A stretch of DNA of 64,000 nt from Isoptericola sediminis (GTDB lineage: Bacteria > Actinomycetota > Actinomycetes > Actinomycetales > Cellulomonadaceae), in NCBI RefSeq assembly GCF_013085345.1, contig NZ_JABFAJ010000003.1, forward strand, positions 124,001-188,000, given 5' to 3'. The position numbers and the translations under genes were made by a program. This document shows, in pieces, positions 45,889-54,540 of this stretch. The notes under the pieces are model-generated. The model was not told the DNA's origin. It did no database searches and saw nothing but the letters and a program-made list of their open reading frames with translations. Numbering within the stretch: position 1 is the stretch's first letter; each line of letters starts with the position of its first letter.

Positions 45889-47001
45889 ATGACCACCGCC
45901 GCGGCGGCACCCACGGTAACCCCGGCCGAGCAGGCTGCGATGCAGCGAGCCCTGACGCTGGCCGCCACGCCGGGGCTCGACCTGGGACCCAACCCACGTG
46001 TCGGCTGCGTCCTGCTCGACGCCGGCGGCGCCACGCTCGCCGAGGGGTTCCACCGGGGAGCGGGAACGCCGCACGCCGAGGTGGTCGCCCTGACGAACGC
46101 CCGGCACGCCCACGGCGACGACGCCGCCCGGGGCGCCACCGCGGTGGTCACCCTCGAACCGTGTGCCCACACCGGTCGGACCGGCCCCTGCGCCGACGCC
46201 CTGCGCGACGCCGGTGTGACGCGCGTGGTCTACGCCCAGCCCGACCCCAACCCCGCGGCCGCCGGGGGAGCAGGCGTCCTGATCGGTGCCGGGGTCGACG
46301 TCGTCGGTGGCGTCGGCGCCGAGGACGCGCGCGAGCTCAACCGGGTGTGGTCGACCGCGGTGGAGCTCGGCCGCCCGGTCGTGACCTGGAAGGTCGCCAC
46401 TACCCTGGACGGGCGGACCGCCGCCGTCGACGGCACCTCCCGGTGGATCACGTCGGCGGCCGCGCGGCGCGACGTGCACCGGCTGCGCGCCGAGGTCGAC
46501 ACCGTGCTGGTGGGGACCGGCACCGTGCTCGACGACGACCCGGCGCTGACCGTCCGCGACGCCGACGGCCCTCAGCCGCTGCGGGCCGTCATGGGACGGC
46601 GCGACCTGCCCGCGACCTCCCGCCTCGCCGCTCCGGGCCCGGACGGCGTGGAGACGTGCCACCTGCGCACCCACGACCCGCACGAAGCGCTCGCCGAGCT
46701 GTGGCGTCTCGACCGGCGGCACGTGCTGCTCGAGGGCGGCGCGACGCTGGCCGCGGCGTTCCTGCGCGCCGGCCTCGTCGACGAGATCGTCGCCTACGTC
46801 GCCCCGGCCCTGCTCGGTGCCGGGCCTCCCGCCGTCGGCGACCTGGGCGTCACGACGATCGCCGACGCCGCACGGTTCGACCTGGTCGACGCGACCGTCC
46901 TCGAGCCCACCACCGACGACCTCTCCACCCCCGACGGCCCCGCCTCCGGCCTGGCCGCCACGAACGTGCGGCTCACCCTGCGGCCGCGGAAGGAGTCCTG
47001 A
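45889..47001 (+). CDS. ribD: bifunctional riboflavin deaminase/reductase RibD
   Basis: This enzyme performs the second and third steps of riboflavin synthesis: deamination of the pyrimidine, then NADPH reduction of the ribosyl side chain. The 370 residues have an N-terminal zinc deaminase (GTPHAEVVALTNA; TLEPCAHTGRTGPCADAL) and a C-terminal reductase (WKVATTLDGRTAAVDGTSRWITS; DTVLVGTGTVLDDDPALTVR; HVLLEGGATLAAAFL). ATG at 45889 was chosen for its position after GAGGGGCCAGG. Its stop shares one base with the ribE start (TGATG). Confidence 0.95.
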   Translation: MTTAAAAPTVTPAEQAAMQRALTLAATPGLDLGPNPRVGCVLLDAGGATLAEGFHRGAGTPHAEVVALTNARHAHGDDAARGATAVVTLEPCAHTGRTGPCADALRDAGVTRVVYAQPDPNPAAAGGAGVLIGAGVDVVGGVGAEDARELNRVWSTAVELGRPVVTWKVATTLDGRTAAVDGTSRWITSAAARRDVHRLRAEVDTVLVGTGTVLDDDPALTVRDADGPQPLRAVMGRRDLPATSRLAAPGPDGVETCHLRTHDPHEALAELWRLDRRHVLLEGGATLAAAFLRAGLVDEIVAYVAPALLGAGPPAVGDLGVTTIADAARFDLVDATVLEPTTDDLSTPDGPASGLAATNVRLTLRPRKES

Positions 47002-47639
47002 TGTTCACCGGCATCGTGTCCGAGCTCGGCACCGTGGAGGCCCTGGAGAAGAGTGCCGACGCCGCCCGCCTCACCGTCCGGTCGCCGGGCGTGCTCGACG
47101 GCGTGCGCACCGGCGACTCGATCGCCGTCGACGGGTGCTGCCTGACGGTCGCCGAGCACGACGCGGCGACCTGGACGGCCGACCTCATGGCCGAGACCCT
47201 CGACGCCACGTCCCTCGGCGCGCTGCGCGCCGGGGACCGGGTCAACGTCGAGCCGGCGCTGGCCGTGGGGGAGCGCCTCGGCGGCCACATCGTGCAGGGG
47301 CACGTCGACGGTGTCGGCACCGTCCTGTCCCGCACGCCCGGTGAGCGGTGGGAGGTTGTGGAGATCTCGCTGCCGGCCGACCTCGCCCGGTACGTGGTCG
47401 GCAAGGGGTCCGTGGCGGTCGACGGCGTCTCCCTGACCGTCGTGGAGGCGGGCACCGACCGGTTCACGGTCAGCCTCATCCCCGAGACCCTCGCGCGCAC
47501 CACGCTCGGTGCCCGGGCGGTGGGGGAGCAGGTCAACCTCGAGACCGACGTGCTCGCCCGGCACGTCGAGCGGCTCCTGGACGGACGTTTCGCCGGGCCG
47601 GCGGTGCCGCCGGCCGAGATCGCGGAGGTGGCCCGATGA
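47001..47639 (+). CDS. ribE: riboflavin synthase alpha subunit
   Basis: This enzyme dismutates two lumazine molecules to riboflavin. The 212 residues form two similar beta-barrel lumazine-binding domains: [15 protein letters not shown] ... [12 protein letters not shown] ... [12 protein letters not shown] and the repeat [15 protein letters not shown] ... [12 protein letters not shown] ... [12 protein letters not shown]. The catalytic N-terminal MFTGIV is intact, and AAGGAG lies before the ATG. It ends overlapping ribBA as ATGA. Confidence 0.95.
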   Translation: MFTGIVSELGTVEALEKSADAARLTVRSPGVLDGVRTGDSIAVDGCCLTVAEHDAATWTADLMAETLDATSLGALRAGDRVNVEPALAVGERLGGHIVQGHVDGVGTVLSRTPGERWEVVEISLPADLARYVVGKGSVAVDGVSLTVVEAGTDRFTVSLIPETLARTTLGARAVGEQVNLETDVLARHVERLLDGRFAGPAVPPAEIAEVAR

Positions 47640-48970
47640 GCACCGTGGACCCCGGACTGCGCGAGCGCGTCGAACGAGCCGTCGCGGCGGTGGCCGCCGG
47701 CCACGCCGTCGTCGTGGTCGACGACGAGAGCCGGGAGAACGAGGGGGACCTCATCTTCGCCGCGGAGGCGGCCACGCCAGAGCTCATGGGATTCACCGTG
47801 CGGCACACCAGCGGGCTGATCTGCGTCGCCGCGGACGGCGACACGCTCGACCGGCTCCGGCTGCCGCTGATGGTCGCCGAGAACCGGGACGCGTTCCGCA
47901 CGGCGTACACGATCACCGTGGACGCCGCCGAGGGCGTGACCACGGGCATCTCGGGCGCCGACCGTGCCCGCACCGCGAGGGTTCTCGCCGACCCGGACGC
48001 GACGGCGGCCGACCTGACCCGTCCGGGCCACGTGCTGCCGCTGCGTGCTCGCGCCGGTGGCGTGCTCGAGCGCACCGGGCACACCGAGGCCGCCGTCGAC
48101 CTGGCCCGCCTCGCCGGCCGCGGTACCGCCGGGGTGCTCGCCGAGATCACGCACGACGACGGCACCATGATGCGTCGTCCCGCGCTGCGCGAGTTCGCCG
48201 CCGAGCACGGTCTGGAGCTCGTCAGCGTCGCCGACCTGGTCGCCTACCGCCGCGTCACCGAGTCGACGGTGGACCGGCTGGCGGTCACGCGGCTGCCCAC
48301 CCGGCACGGCGAGTTCACCGCCGTCGGCTACCGCGACCGCGTCACCGGCGACGAGCACGTCGCCCTGGTCGCCGGTGCGCTCGCCGACCTGGACGCGGGC
48401 GGACCGGTGCTGACCCGTGTGCACTCGGAGTGCCTGACAGGCGACGCCTTCGGCTCCCTGCGCTGCGACTGCGGGCCGCAGCTGGACTCCGCGCTGCGCG
48501 CGGTGCAGGAGGCCGGCCGCGGCGTCGTCGTCTACATGCGCGGCCACGAGGGCCGCGGCATCGGCCTGGTCGCCAAGCTGACGGCGTACAGCCTGCAGGA
48601 CGGTGGCCAGGACACGATCGACGCGAACCTGGCGCAGGGGCTGCCCGTGGACTCCCGTGAGTACACGGCCGCCGCGCACGTGCTGCGCGACCTCGGCGTG
48701 GGGTCCGTCCGCCTGCTGACCAACAACCCTGCCAAGGTCGACGGCCTGCAGGCCGGGGGAGTGACCGTGGCCGAACGGGTGCCGCTGGCGATCCACCCGG
48801 CGCCCGACAACGTGGCCTACCTGCGCACCAAGCGCGACCGCATGGGCCACGACCTGCCCAACCTTGAACCCGAGGTCGAACCCCGGTCGGGGACCGACCT
48901 TCACCCTCGACCCGAACTTGAAGGAGAGCCCATGACCGGCACGACGACGGCGCGCGAGGTCCTGCGATGA
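47636..48970 (+). CDS. ribBA: bifunctional DHBP synthase / GTP cyclohydrolase II RibBA
   Basis: This enzyme makes both riboflavin precursors: dihydroxybutanone phosphate from ribulose 5-phosphate (N-terminal) and the pyrimidine from GTP (C-terminal). Of 444 residues, 1-205 are DHBP synthase ([54 protein letters not shown]). About 206-405 are GTP cyclohydrolase II ([20 protein letters not shown] zinc ligands; [14 protein letters not shown]). The last ~40 residues are an acidic Glu/Pro tail containing an internal SD plus ATG (48932) in frame. It overlaps ribH by four bases. Confidence 0.95.
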   Translation: MSTVDPGLRERVERAVAAVAAGHAVVVVDDESRENEGDLIFAAEAATPELMGFTVRHTSGLICVAADGDTLDRLRLPLMVAENRDAFRTAYTITVDAAEGVTTGISGADRARTARVLADPDATAADLTRPGHVLPLRARAGGVLERTGHTEAAVDLARLAGRGTAGVLAEITHDDGTMMRRPALREFAAEHGLELVSVADLVAYRRVTESTVDRLAVTRLPTRHGEFTAVGYRDRVTGDEHVALVAGALADLDAGGPVLTRVHSECLTGDAFGSLRCDCGPQLDSALRAVQEAGRGVVVYMRGHEGRGIGLVAKLTAYSLQDGGQDTIDANLAQGLPVDSREYTAAAHVLRDLGVGSVRLLTNNPAKVDGLQAGGVTVAERVPLAIHPAPDNVAYLRTKRDRMGHDLPNLEPEVEPRSGTDLHPRPELEGEPMTGTTTAREVLR

Positions 48971-49461
48971 GCGGGGCGGGGGCGCCCACGACGCACGCCG
49001 TGGACAGCTCGGACCTGCGGGTCGCCGTGATCGCCGCCTCGTGGCACGAGACGGTCATGGACGGCCTGCTCGACGGTGCTCGGCGGGCCTGCGCCGACCA
49101 CGCGGTCGAGCCCGACGTGCTGCGGGTGCCGGGGTCCTTCGAGCTGCCGGTGGCGGCCCAGGCCTGCGCCGCGGCGGGGTACGACGCCGTCGTGGCGCTC
49201 GGTGTCGTCATCCGGGGCGGCACGCCGCACTTCGACTACGTGTGCGCCGCGGCCACCGACGGGCTCAACCGGGTTGCGCTGGACCACACGGTGCCGGTCG
49301 GCTTCGGTCTGCTCACGTGCGACGACGAGGCGCAGGCCCTCGACCGTGCCGGGCTCGAGGGCTCGCACGAGGACAAGGGGTACGAGGCGACGGCCGCCGC
49401 GCTGGCCACCGCGCACGTCCTGCGGGCGGTGCGGCCGGCGACCGCGGCGGAGGCCCGCTGA
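48967..49461 (+). CDS. ribH: 6,7-dimethyl-8-ribityllumazine synthase
   Basis: This enzyme joins dihydroxybutanone phosphate and the pyrimidine to give lumazine and usually assembles as a 60-subunit capsid or a pentamer. The 164 residues show [49 protein letters not shown] (catalytic His in the family region) and [20 protein letters not shown]. Its ATG overlaps the ribBA stop as ATGA. It ends the FMN-controlled operon. Confidence 0.95.
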   Translation: MSGAGAPTTHAVDSSDLRVAVIAASWHETVMDGLLDGARRACADHAVEPDVLRVPGSFELPVAAQACAAAGYDAVVALGVVIRGGTPHFDYVCAAATDGLNRVALDHTVPVGFGLLTCDDEAQALDRAGLEGSHEDKGYEATAAALATAHVLRAVRPATAAEAR

Positions 49462-49523
49462 CCGCTCCGGTGACCCCGGACACACCCCCGGTGCGGAGTG
49501 GACGAGCGACGCCCGGTCTGGGG

Positions 49524-49529
49524 TAGTAT
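49524..49529 (+). promoter_or_regulatory. -10 hexamer TAGTAT of tRNA-Pro
   Basis: TAGTAT in GGGGTAGTATTTCGG, about 60 nt before the tRNA; no strong -35. Confidence 0.5.
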
Positions 49530-49592
49530 TTCGGTCGGCCCTGCGGGGCCGAACCGGTCCGTTCCCGGTGCTTCGGCACAGGTCGGGCCGGA

Positions 49593-49666
49593 CGGGCTGT
49601 GGCGCAGCTTGGTAGCGCACCTGACTGGGGGTCAGGGGGTCGCAGGTTCAAATCCTGTCAGCCCGA
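49593..49666 (+). tRNA. tRNA-Pro (anticodon GGG)
   Basis: Acceptor stem CGGGCTG/CAGCCCG, D-arm GCGC...GCGC, anticodon loop CTGGGGG (anticodon GGG) and T-arm GCAGGTTCAAATCCTGT are all clear. Discriminator is A; CCA is not encoded. Length is 74 nt. Confidence 0.95.
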
Positions 49667-49672
49667 CCGCGA

Positions 49673-49710
49673 GAGGCCGTTCACCAGGGGAGATTCTGGT
49701 GGACGGCCTC
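49673..49710 (+). terminator. terminator of tRNA-Pro
   Basis: GAGGCCGTTCACCAG (49673-49687) pairs with CTGGTGGACGGCCTC (49696-49710) with one T-G wobble; TTCGTCGTT follows. It resembles the hairpin at 51930-51968. Confidence 0.85.
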
Positions 49711-49744
49711 TTCGTCGTTGCCACGGGGTCCCCACGAGATCCCC

Positions 49745-49750
49745 TATGCT
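49745..49750 (+). promoter_or_regulatory. -10 hexamer TATGCT of the MFS gene (leaderless)
   Basis: TATGCT ends 6 nt before the GTG at 49757; no Shine-Dalgarno is present. Confidence 0.55.
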
Positions 49751-49756
49751 GCTTCG

Positions 49757-51079
49757 GTGCTTGCTCCGCCATCCCGGGTCACGCCGGCCCGCAGGCTCGC
49801 GCTGTCCAACGGGTTCGATGCGGCCTCCCGCACCCTGATCGACGTCGTGGTGGATGTCACGGCCGTGCTTGCCGTGGGCGCGTCCGCCGTCGAGATCGGA
49901 GTGCTCAACGCGGCGGGAACGCTGGCCTTCTTCCTTCTGGGCGCACCGATCGGCGTCATCGTGGACCGTGCGGAGGCACGGGTCGTGATGATGTGGGCGG
50001 CGACGGTCCGGGCAGGGGTCTGCGTCGGCACCGCAGCTCTGCTCGCGACCGGTCATCTCTCGTTCTGGCTCCTGGCCGCGGCCAGCTTCCTGATCGGGGT
50101 GACCGGCACGGCCAGCGAGACCGGTCAGATGGTGCGAGCGACCCAGGTGGTCGACCGCGACGGCGTCGGGAGGCTCGTCGCACGTCTGCAGTCCGCGGAC
50201 ACGGCGCTCGCCCTGGTCGTCCCGGCTGCGGCGGGACTTGCTCTCGCGGCGATGGACGCCGCTCCGCTGATGGTGGTCGCCGCCGTCGCAGCGGTGGCGG
50301 CCGCGGTGCTGCTCGCCGGCCGGGACGTCAGCAGCGCCCGGACGGAGACGCCGCCCTCCGACGACAGCCTTCCCCGTGGCCTCCGGGCGGGTGTCCGCCA
50401 GTTCGCCGACGACGTCGTCGACGGTCTCGCCGCCTTCCGCGCCGACACGGTCGTCCGCCGGCTCACCTGGTCGAGCACGTGCACCAACCTCGGCCTCGCG
50501 GCGTTCTCGAGCGTCGAGGCCATCTTCATGCTGCGCACGCTCGACATCGGGACGGGCGCGTACGGCGCGCTCGTCACCGCAGGTGCGGCAGGCGGGCTCG
50601 TCGGCAGCCTGGCCGCCGAGAGAGTTGTCAACCGCTTCTCCCGGTCCCAGGTCGTCTGGGCCACGAGCGCCTGTCTCACCGTCGTCGCTGCTCTTCCTCT
50701 GGCCGCCCTGGCGGTCGCGGCGTGGGCAATTCCCCTGCTCACGGCGCACGCGGTGACCTGGGGTCTCTGCATCGTCGTGGTGAACGTGCAGACGTCGGCG
50801 ATCGTCGCGGCGCGGACCGAGCCGGGCGTGCTCGGACGCGTCTCCGCGCTGCGACGCGCCATCACCTACGGCGTGGTTCCGGTGGGCAGCATCGCCGGAG
50901 GACTCTCGGCGGACCATCTCGGCATCGCCACCGTCCTCGGTGGCGCCGTCGCCGTGGCGGCACTGTCTACCGTGTTCGCCTGGCGAGCGGCCCACGCCGA
51001 CGAGGACGACCGCAACCCACCTGAACCATGCTGCGCGGGAACCGCACACGTCGCCGAACGGCGCGAAGACCCCACCTGA
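49757..51079 (+). CDS. MFS transporter (efflux-type)
   Basis: The protein has about 440 residues and twelve predicted hydrophobic segments (VVVDVTAVLAVGASAVEIGVL; LSFWLLAAASFLIGVTG; APLMVVAAVAAVAAAVLLAG; YGALVTAGAAGGLVGSLAAE; VVAALPLAALAVAAWAIPLL). The loop GAPIGVIVDRAEARVVMMWA resembles the MFS A-motif region (G...DR..R). The pattern fits the MFS_3-like drug/macrolide exporter group; the substrate is unknown. GTG at 49757 is favoured over an in-frame upstream ATG at 49718 by the TATGCT hexamer. Codon use is a little less GC-extreme than in the core genes upstream. It is the first accessory gene after tRNA-Pro. Confidence 0.85.
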   Translation: MLAPPSRVTPARRLALSNGFDAASRTLIDVVVDVTAVLAVGASAVEIGVLNAAGTLAFFLLGAPIGVIVDRAEARVVMMWAATVRAGVCVGTAALLATGHLSFWLLAAASFLIGVTGTASETGQMVRATQVVDRDGVGRLVARLQSADTALALVVPAAAGLALAAMDAAPLMVVAAVAAVAAAVLLAGRDVSSARTETPPSDDSLPRGLRAGVRQFADDVVDGLAAFRADTVVRRLTWSSTCTNLGLAAFSSVEAIFMLRTLDIGTGAYGALVTAGAAGGLVGSLAAERVVNRFSRSQVVWATSACLTVVAALPLAALAVAAWAIPLLTAHAVTWGLCIVVVNVQTSAIVAARTEPGVLGRVSALRRAITYGVVPVGSIAGGLSADHLGIATVLGGAVAVAALSTVFAWRAAHADEDDRNPPEPCCAGTAHVAERREDPT

Positions 51080-51109
51080 GTGACAGGGCGCGGATGTCCA
51101 GGCGGAGGG

Positions 51110-51790
51110 CTAGGTGGCTCGCCGGGGCTTGTTCACCAGGACGCTGTCGCACGCGTCGAGCTGGCGGCGCAGGTAAGTCTTCTCCTTCTGATTGACCTTG
51201 AGCGACCAGCGCCACTTGATGGCGATCCACTGCTTGACGTAGGTGCAGTGGTACGCCCGGTTGGGCGGCATCCACTGGTGGGGTTCACGCGCGCCCTTCG
51301 ACCGGTTCGACGACGCGGACACCGCGATGAGCGTCGCGCGGTAGCCGAGGTCGTTGGCGAACTGCTTGCGCGTGCTCTTCGTCCACCTCTTGGCCCCGGA
51401 GGCCCAGGCCTCCTTGAGGGGTACGACGTGGTCGATGTCGAACGTCGACTTGTTGGTCGTCGTCACGCGGTCGTACTTCGAGCGCCACTTCCCGCCCGAG
51501 ATCGCGCACGTCGACGCCGTCACTCGCGGGGCGCGGATCGCCTCCTGGATGAGGACCTCCTCGCGGGTGTCGCAGACGTCCTTGTCGGCGGTGTCGATCC
51601 AGTGCGGGAATGCGGAGCGGTCGTAGCCCTTGTTGGTCTCGGAGGCCACCGGGAGCTGGCGGAGGAGCTTGCGGGCCGAGATCTTGGTGACGGCCTCTGC
51701 CGGTGGAGCCGTCACGACGGGGGCCACGAGCCCGAGGCCAAGAGTCAGCACGCAGGCGACGATGCCGGCGATGGCGATGCGGAGCTTCAC
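51110..51790 (-). CDS. secreted HNH/DUF1524-type nuclease
   Basis: The protein has 226 residues with a signal peptide (KLRIAIAGIVACVLTLGLGL, cleavage near APPAEA, ~33). The mature part carries the DUF1524/GmrSD-like HNH motifs FDIDHVVPLKEAWASGAKRW and SNRSKGAREPHQWMPPN, then conserved Cys and Trp (YHCTYVKQWIAIKWRWSL). It is probably an exported DNase; paired cysteines suggest disulfides. GTG at 51790 follows GGGGGGC. Its signal peptide and upstream region closely match those of the large secreted protein upstream, so they are probably co-regulated. Confidence 0.85.
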   Translation of the reverse strand: MKLRIAIAGIVACVLTLGLGLVAPVVTAPPAEAVTKISARKLLRQLPVASETNKGYDRSAFPHWIDTADKDVCDTREEVLIQEAIRAPRVTASTCAISGGKWRSKYDRVTTTNKSTFDIDHVVPLKEAWASGAKRWTKSTRKQFANDLGYRATLIAVSASSNRSKGAREPHQWMPPNRAYHCTYVKQWIAIKWRWSLKVNQKEKTYLRRQLDACDSVLVNKPRRAT

Positions 51791-51887
51791 CGTTGCCCCC
51801 CTGAGCTCGGGCGGTTGTGCTCCAACAGTCTACTGAGGCAACACTCGGAAGGACCCCCTGCCCCGGTAACTCCTCAGGTTTTCACCC
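51791..51887 (-). promoter_or_regulatory. upstream leader module of the secreted nuclease
   Basis: This ~97-bp stretch matches 54541-54635 in order and spacing: GCTCGGGCG, TGCTCCAA, CTGAGGCA and TTCACCC blocks (plus-strand reading). On the minus strand TAGACT (51833-51828) is a -10 candidate. Confidence 0.6.
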
Positions 51888-51929
51888 GCGTGCGCGGAGA
51901 GCGTCCCCGGCACCGTCAGCCGGCTGCGA

Positions 51930-51968
51930 GAGGCCGTCCGCCGGGGGAGACCCGGGTGGGGCGGCCTC
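51930..51968. terminator. terminator after the secreted repeat protein
   Basis: GAGGCCG (51930-51936) pairs with CGGCCTC (51962-51968), with an inner CCCGGG stem around GAGA. It is similar in sequence to the tRNA-Pro terminator. Confidence 0.65.
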
Positions 51969-51972
51969 GTTC

Positions 51973-54540
51973 TCATTCCGGCGGCAACCAGGCGCCCGTG
52001 GGCTGGCACGTCGTGAAGAAGCCGCACGGGATGTCCCAGCCGTAGATTCCCTGGAAGACGAAGTCCGGCGGCACGTGGAGGTTGCACGACGGGTCGAAGT
52101 TCGCGAGGCATCCGGCCGAGGTCTTGCCGAAGAGCTGGCTCTCGATGTCGGAGGCGTCACCGACCTTCAGGCCGTAGTGGAAACCGTCGTAGCTCCACGC
52201 GGCGTTCGCCTTGTCCTTGTGCTCGACGTGGGCCTGGTCGTTGAGGACCACCTGCCACACCCACACGTTGAACGCCTGGGCGGTGCGCGCCGCGGTGGAG
52301 TCGTTCGTCGGGGGGACCCACGTGTCGTTGCCGGTCAGTGCGCCCACCTCCCACAACATGCCGTAGTCGGTGGCGACCGCCTCCCGAGCGGCAGGGATCG
52401 CGTCGGCCGCTGCGGTGATCATCCCGGCCGAGTCGTCCAGGATCTTCCGCAGCTCCTTGTGCAGCGTCGAGTTGCCGGAACCCTCGCTCACCCGCGTCCC
52501 CGTGGCCCATCCCGCGGAGAACAGGCCGCCGACCACGCTGCCCACCGGCACGCCGGTCTCGGTGGTGGCCAGGTTGGCCAGCGCCTCCGCCACGCCGGCG
52601 GCGAGGCCGAAGAGGTCGGCCTCGAGCGCGTGCGACGACTTGATGTTGTAGTCGAGCTGCTCGGCGATCTGCGGCCCGTCCTGCGCCAGGTCGGTGATCT
52701 CGTCCTGCTGCAGCGCCCCCTGCACACCGGCGAAGTACGCCTCGACGCTCGCCGCCGCCGACAGCTCGTTCGTGAGCTGGGTGGTGACCGCCTCCCACAC
52801 AGCGTCGGGGACGTTGGACGGCTGGGTCGCGGCGGCCACCAGTTCGGGGTATTTCGTCCCGAGGTTGTAGTTCGTCTCGGAACCATAGGTGGAGCGCAGG
52901 TCGAAGTCCGGGTTCGTGTATCCGAGCTGGGTCGCGATCGTCGCATTGACGGCCTGATAGGCAGCCTTCGCCGTCCCGGTCGAGTAGTCCGGGAAGGTGG
53001 CCGAGGGCGAGACCCAGGTGTTCTTGACGTCGTCCCACGCATAGGTCTGGATGCCGGTCGGACCGCGACCGATGATCTCGGCGCGGTCGCTTCCGTTGGT
53101 CGTCGGTGCGTTGAGCGGCACCGTCCCGTCGATGTCGCCGAGCTGGATGGTGGAGAACCGGCTCCAGTCCTGGGACCAGCCGTCGGCGTCGGTGAACGGT
53201 CCGCCGGTGGAGACCTCGTGCCACTGGTCGGAGGCCAGCAGCTCCCACGCGTGGATCCCGTCCACGCTGCGACCGACGACCTCGTCGCGGGCGTCGCCGT
53301 CGATGTCGGCCGCCTGGATCGTGCTGTAGTAGCCCGGGGCGTTGCCCCAGTCGACGCTGCTCGAGTTGCCGAAGTCCTTGGTCAGCGCCTTGAGCGCCTG
53401 CCAGGTGCCGCTCTCCAGCCGGTAGCCGACGATCCCGTCGGCGTTGCGTCCGAAGACCTCCACGCCTCCTTCGCCGTCGAGGTCGCCGGTCTGGATCGTG
53501 CCGTACTGGCTGGTGGCCGTGAACCCCTGGACGTCGGTGAACTCTTTCAGCACAGGCAGGTCGGCCCAGGTGCCGGAGGCCAGGCTGTAGGAGTAGATCC
53601 CGTTCGACGCCCGGCCGAAGACGTCGTCCGTCCCGTCGCCGTCGAGGTCGGCCGCCTGGATCGTAGCGTAGCGGTCGGCGACGCCCGGGCCGGCGGTGGT
53701 GTCGTCGAAGTGCGGGAGGGTCGGCAGCTTCGTCCACGACGACCCCGCGGTCGAGCAGTCGTCCCCGGCGGTGAAGCGCCACGCCTCGATCCCGTCCGTG
53801 CCCCGTCCGAAGAACTCGTTCTCGCGGCCGTCACCGTCGAGGTCGGCGGCCTGGATCGTCGAGTAGTAGGCGGCGTCCTGCGCCCACGGCCCCCAGTCGG
53901 TGAAGGGGCCCTGGGCCGAGAGCGTGCACCACGTCGACTCCCCGGCGGTCGCCGCCGGTTCGAAGGAGTGGATCTGCAGGCCGACCGGGCCGCGACCGAC
54001 GACCTCCTCGCTCCCGTCGCCGTCGACGTCGGCCGCCTGGATGGTGGCGTAGTAGTAGGGCGGCAGCCAGCCCACCGGGGCCCGCGGCGCGTCGGCGAAC
54101 GGCACCGTGCCCGTGACGTAGGTGGGGGCCCACTGGCCGGAGTCGACACGGAAGTCGTAGACCTCCAGGCCGGCCGGCAACCGTCCGTAGATCTCGTCCC
54201 GCCCGTCGCCGTCCAGGTCGGCGAGCTCGATGGTCTGGAAGGTGTCGGGGTGCTTCCACTGCGCGTCGCCCCAGGCCGGGATCGCCAGGCCCGGGGTCGC
54301 GTAGGGCGAGGAAGCCGTCGCCGTGACGGAGGCGGGGCCGCGGGCCTGGAGGGAGCTCGACGGCGGTGACAACGGCGTCGTCCGCGGGCCACCGCTCGAG
54401 CTCTGGCCCGACGACGTCTTGGGGGCGGGACGGTCGCGGTCCTCGGGGCCCGCCGACGCCGTCACGGCGGGGGAGACCAGCCCGAGGGCGAGAGACAGGA
54501 CGAAGGCGACGATGCCTGCGACAGCCATGCGAAGCTTCAC
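51973..54540 (-). CDS. secreted FG-GAP/VCBS seven-repeat protein
   Basis: The protein has 855 residues. A signal peptide (KLRMAVAGIVAFVLSLALGL, cleavage near VTASA) is followed by a ~65-residue Ser/Pro-rich linker. Residues ~95-500 carry seven ~50-60-residue repeats of the form YSTIQAADLDGDGxDExxGR followed by a GI..W/Y strand. The Asp-rich loops fit Ca2+ binding, and seven units fit a beta-propeller of the FG-GAP/VCBS type; the seventh is degenerate with an insertion. The last ~330 residues are a mostly helical region I do not recognise, with four cysteines near the end (AGCLANFDPSCNLHV; DIPCGFFTTCQP). No sortase motif or membrane anchor is seen, so it is likely released. Binding of glycans or cell-surface ligands is possible but not shown. 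Confidence 0.85.
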   Translation of the reverse strand: MKLRMAVAGIVAFVLSLALGLVSPAVTASAGPEDRDRPAPKTSSGQSSSGGPRTTPLSPPSSSLQARGPASVTATASSPYATPGLAIPAWGDAQWKHPDTFQTIELADLDGDGRDEIYGRLPAGLEVYDFRVDSGQWAPTYVTGTVPFADAPRAPVGWLPPYYYATIQAADVDGDGSEEVVGRGPVGLQIHSFEPAATAGESTWCTLSAQGPFTDWGPWAQDAAYYSTIQAADLDGDGRENEFFGRGTDGIEAWRFTAGDDCSTAGSSWTKLPTLPHFDDTTAGPGVADRYATIQAADLDGDGTDDVFGRASNGIYSYSLASGTWADLPVLKEFTDVQGFTATSQYGTIQTGDLDGEGGVEVFGRNADGIVGYRLESGTWQALKALTKDFGNSSSVDWGNAPGYYSTIQAADIDGDARDEVVGRSVDGIHAWELLASDQWHEVSTGGPFTDADGWSQDWSRFSTIQLGDIDGTVPLNAPTTNGSDRAEIIGRGPTGIQTYAWDDVKNTWVSPSATFPDYSTGTAKAAYQAVNATIATQLGYTNPDFDLRSTYGSETNYNLGTKYPELVAAATQPSNVPDAVWEAVTTQLTNELSAAASVEAYFAGVQGALQQDEITDLAQDGPQIAEQLDYNIKSSHALEADLFGLAAGVAEALANLATTETGVPVGSVVGGLFSAGWATGTRVSEGSGNSTLHKELRKILDDSAGMITAAADAIPAAREAVATDYGMLWEVGALTGNDTWVPPTNDSTAARTAQAFNVWVWQVVLNDQAHVEHKDKANAAWSYDGFHYGLKVGDASDIESQLFGKTSAGCLANFDPSCNLHVPPDFVFQGIYGWDIPCGFFTTCQPTGAWLPPE

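Noticed and set aside
45741-47639. A 632-codon frame running through the FMN riboswitch and ribD into ribE
   Set aside because: The part before 47001 overlaps ribD in another frame and is Arg/Pro-rich shadow; ribE has its own SD and start at 47001.
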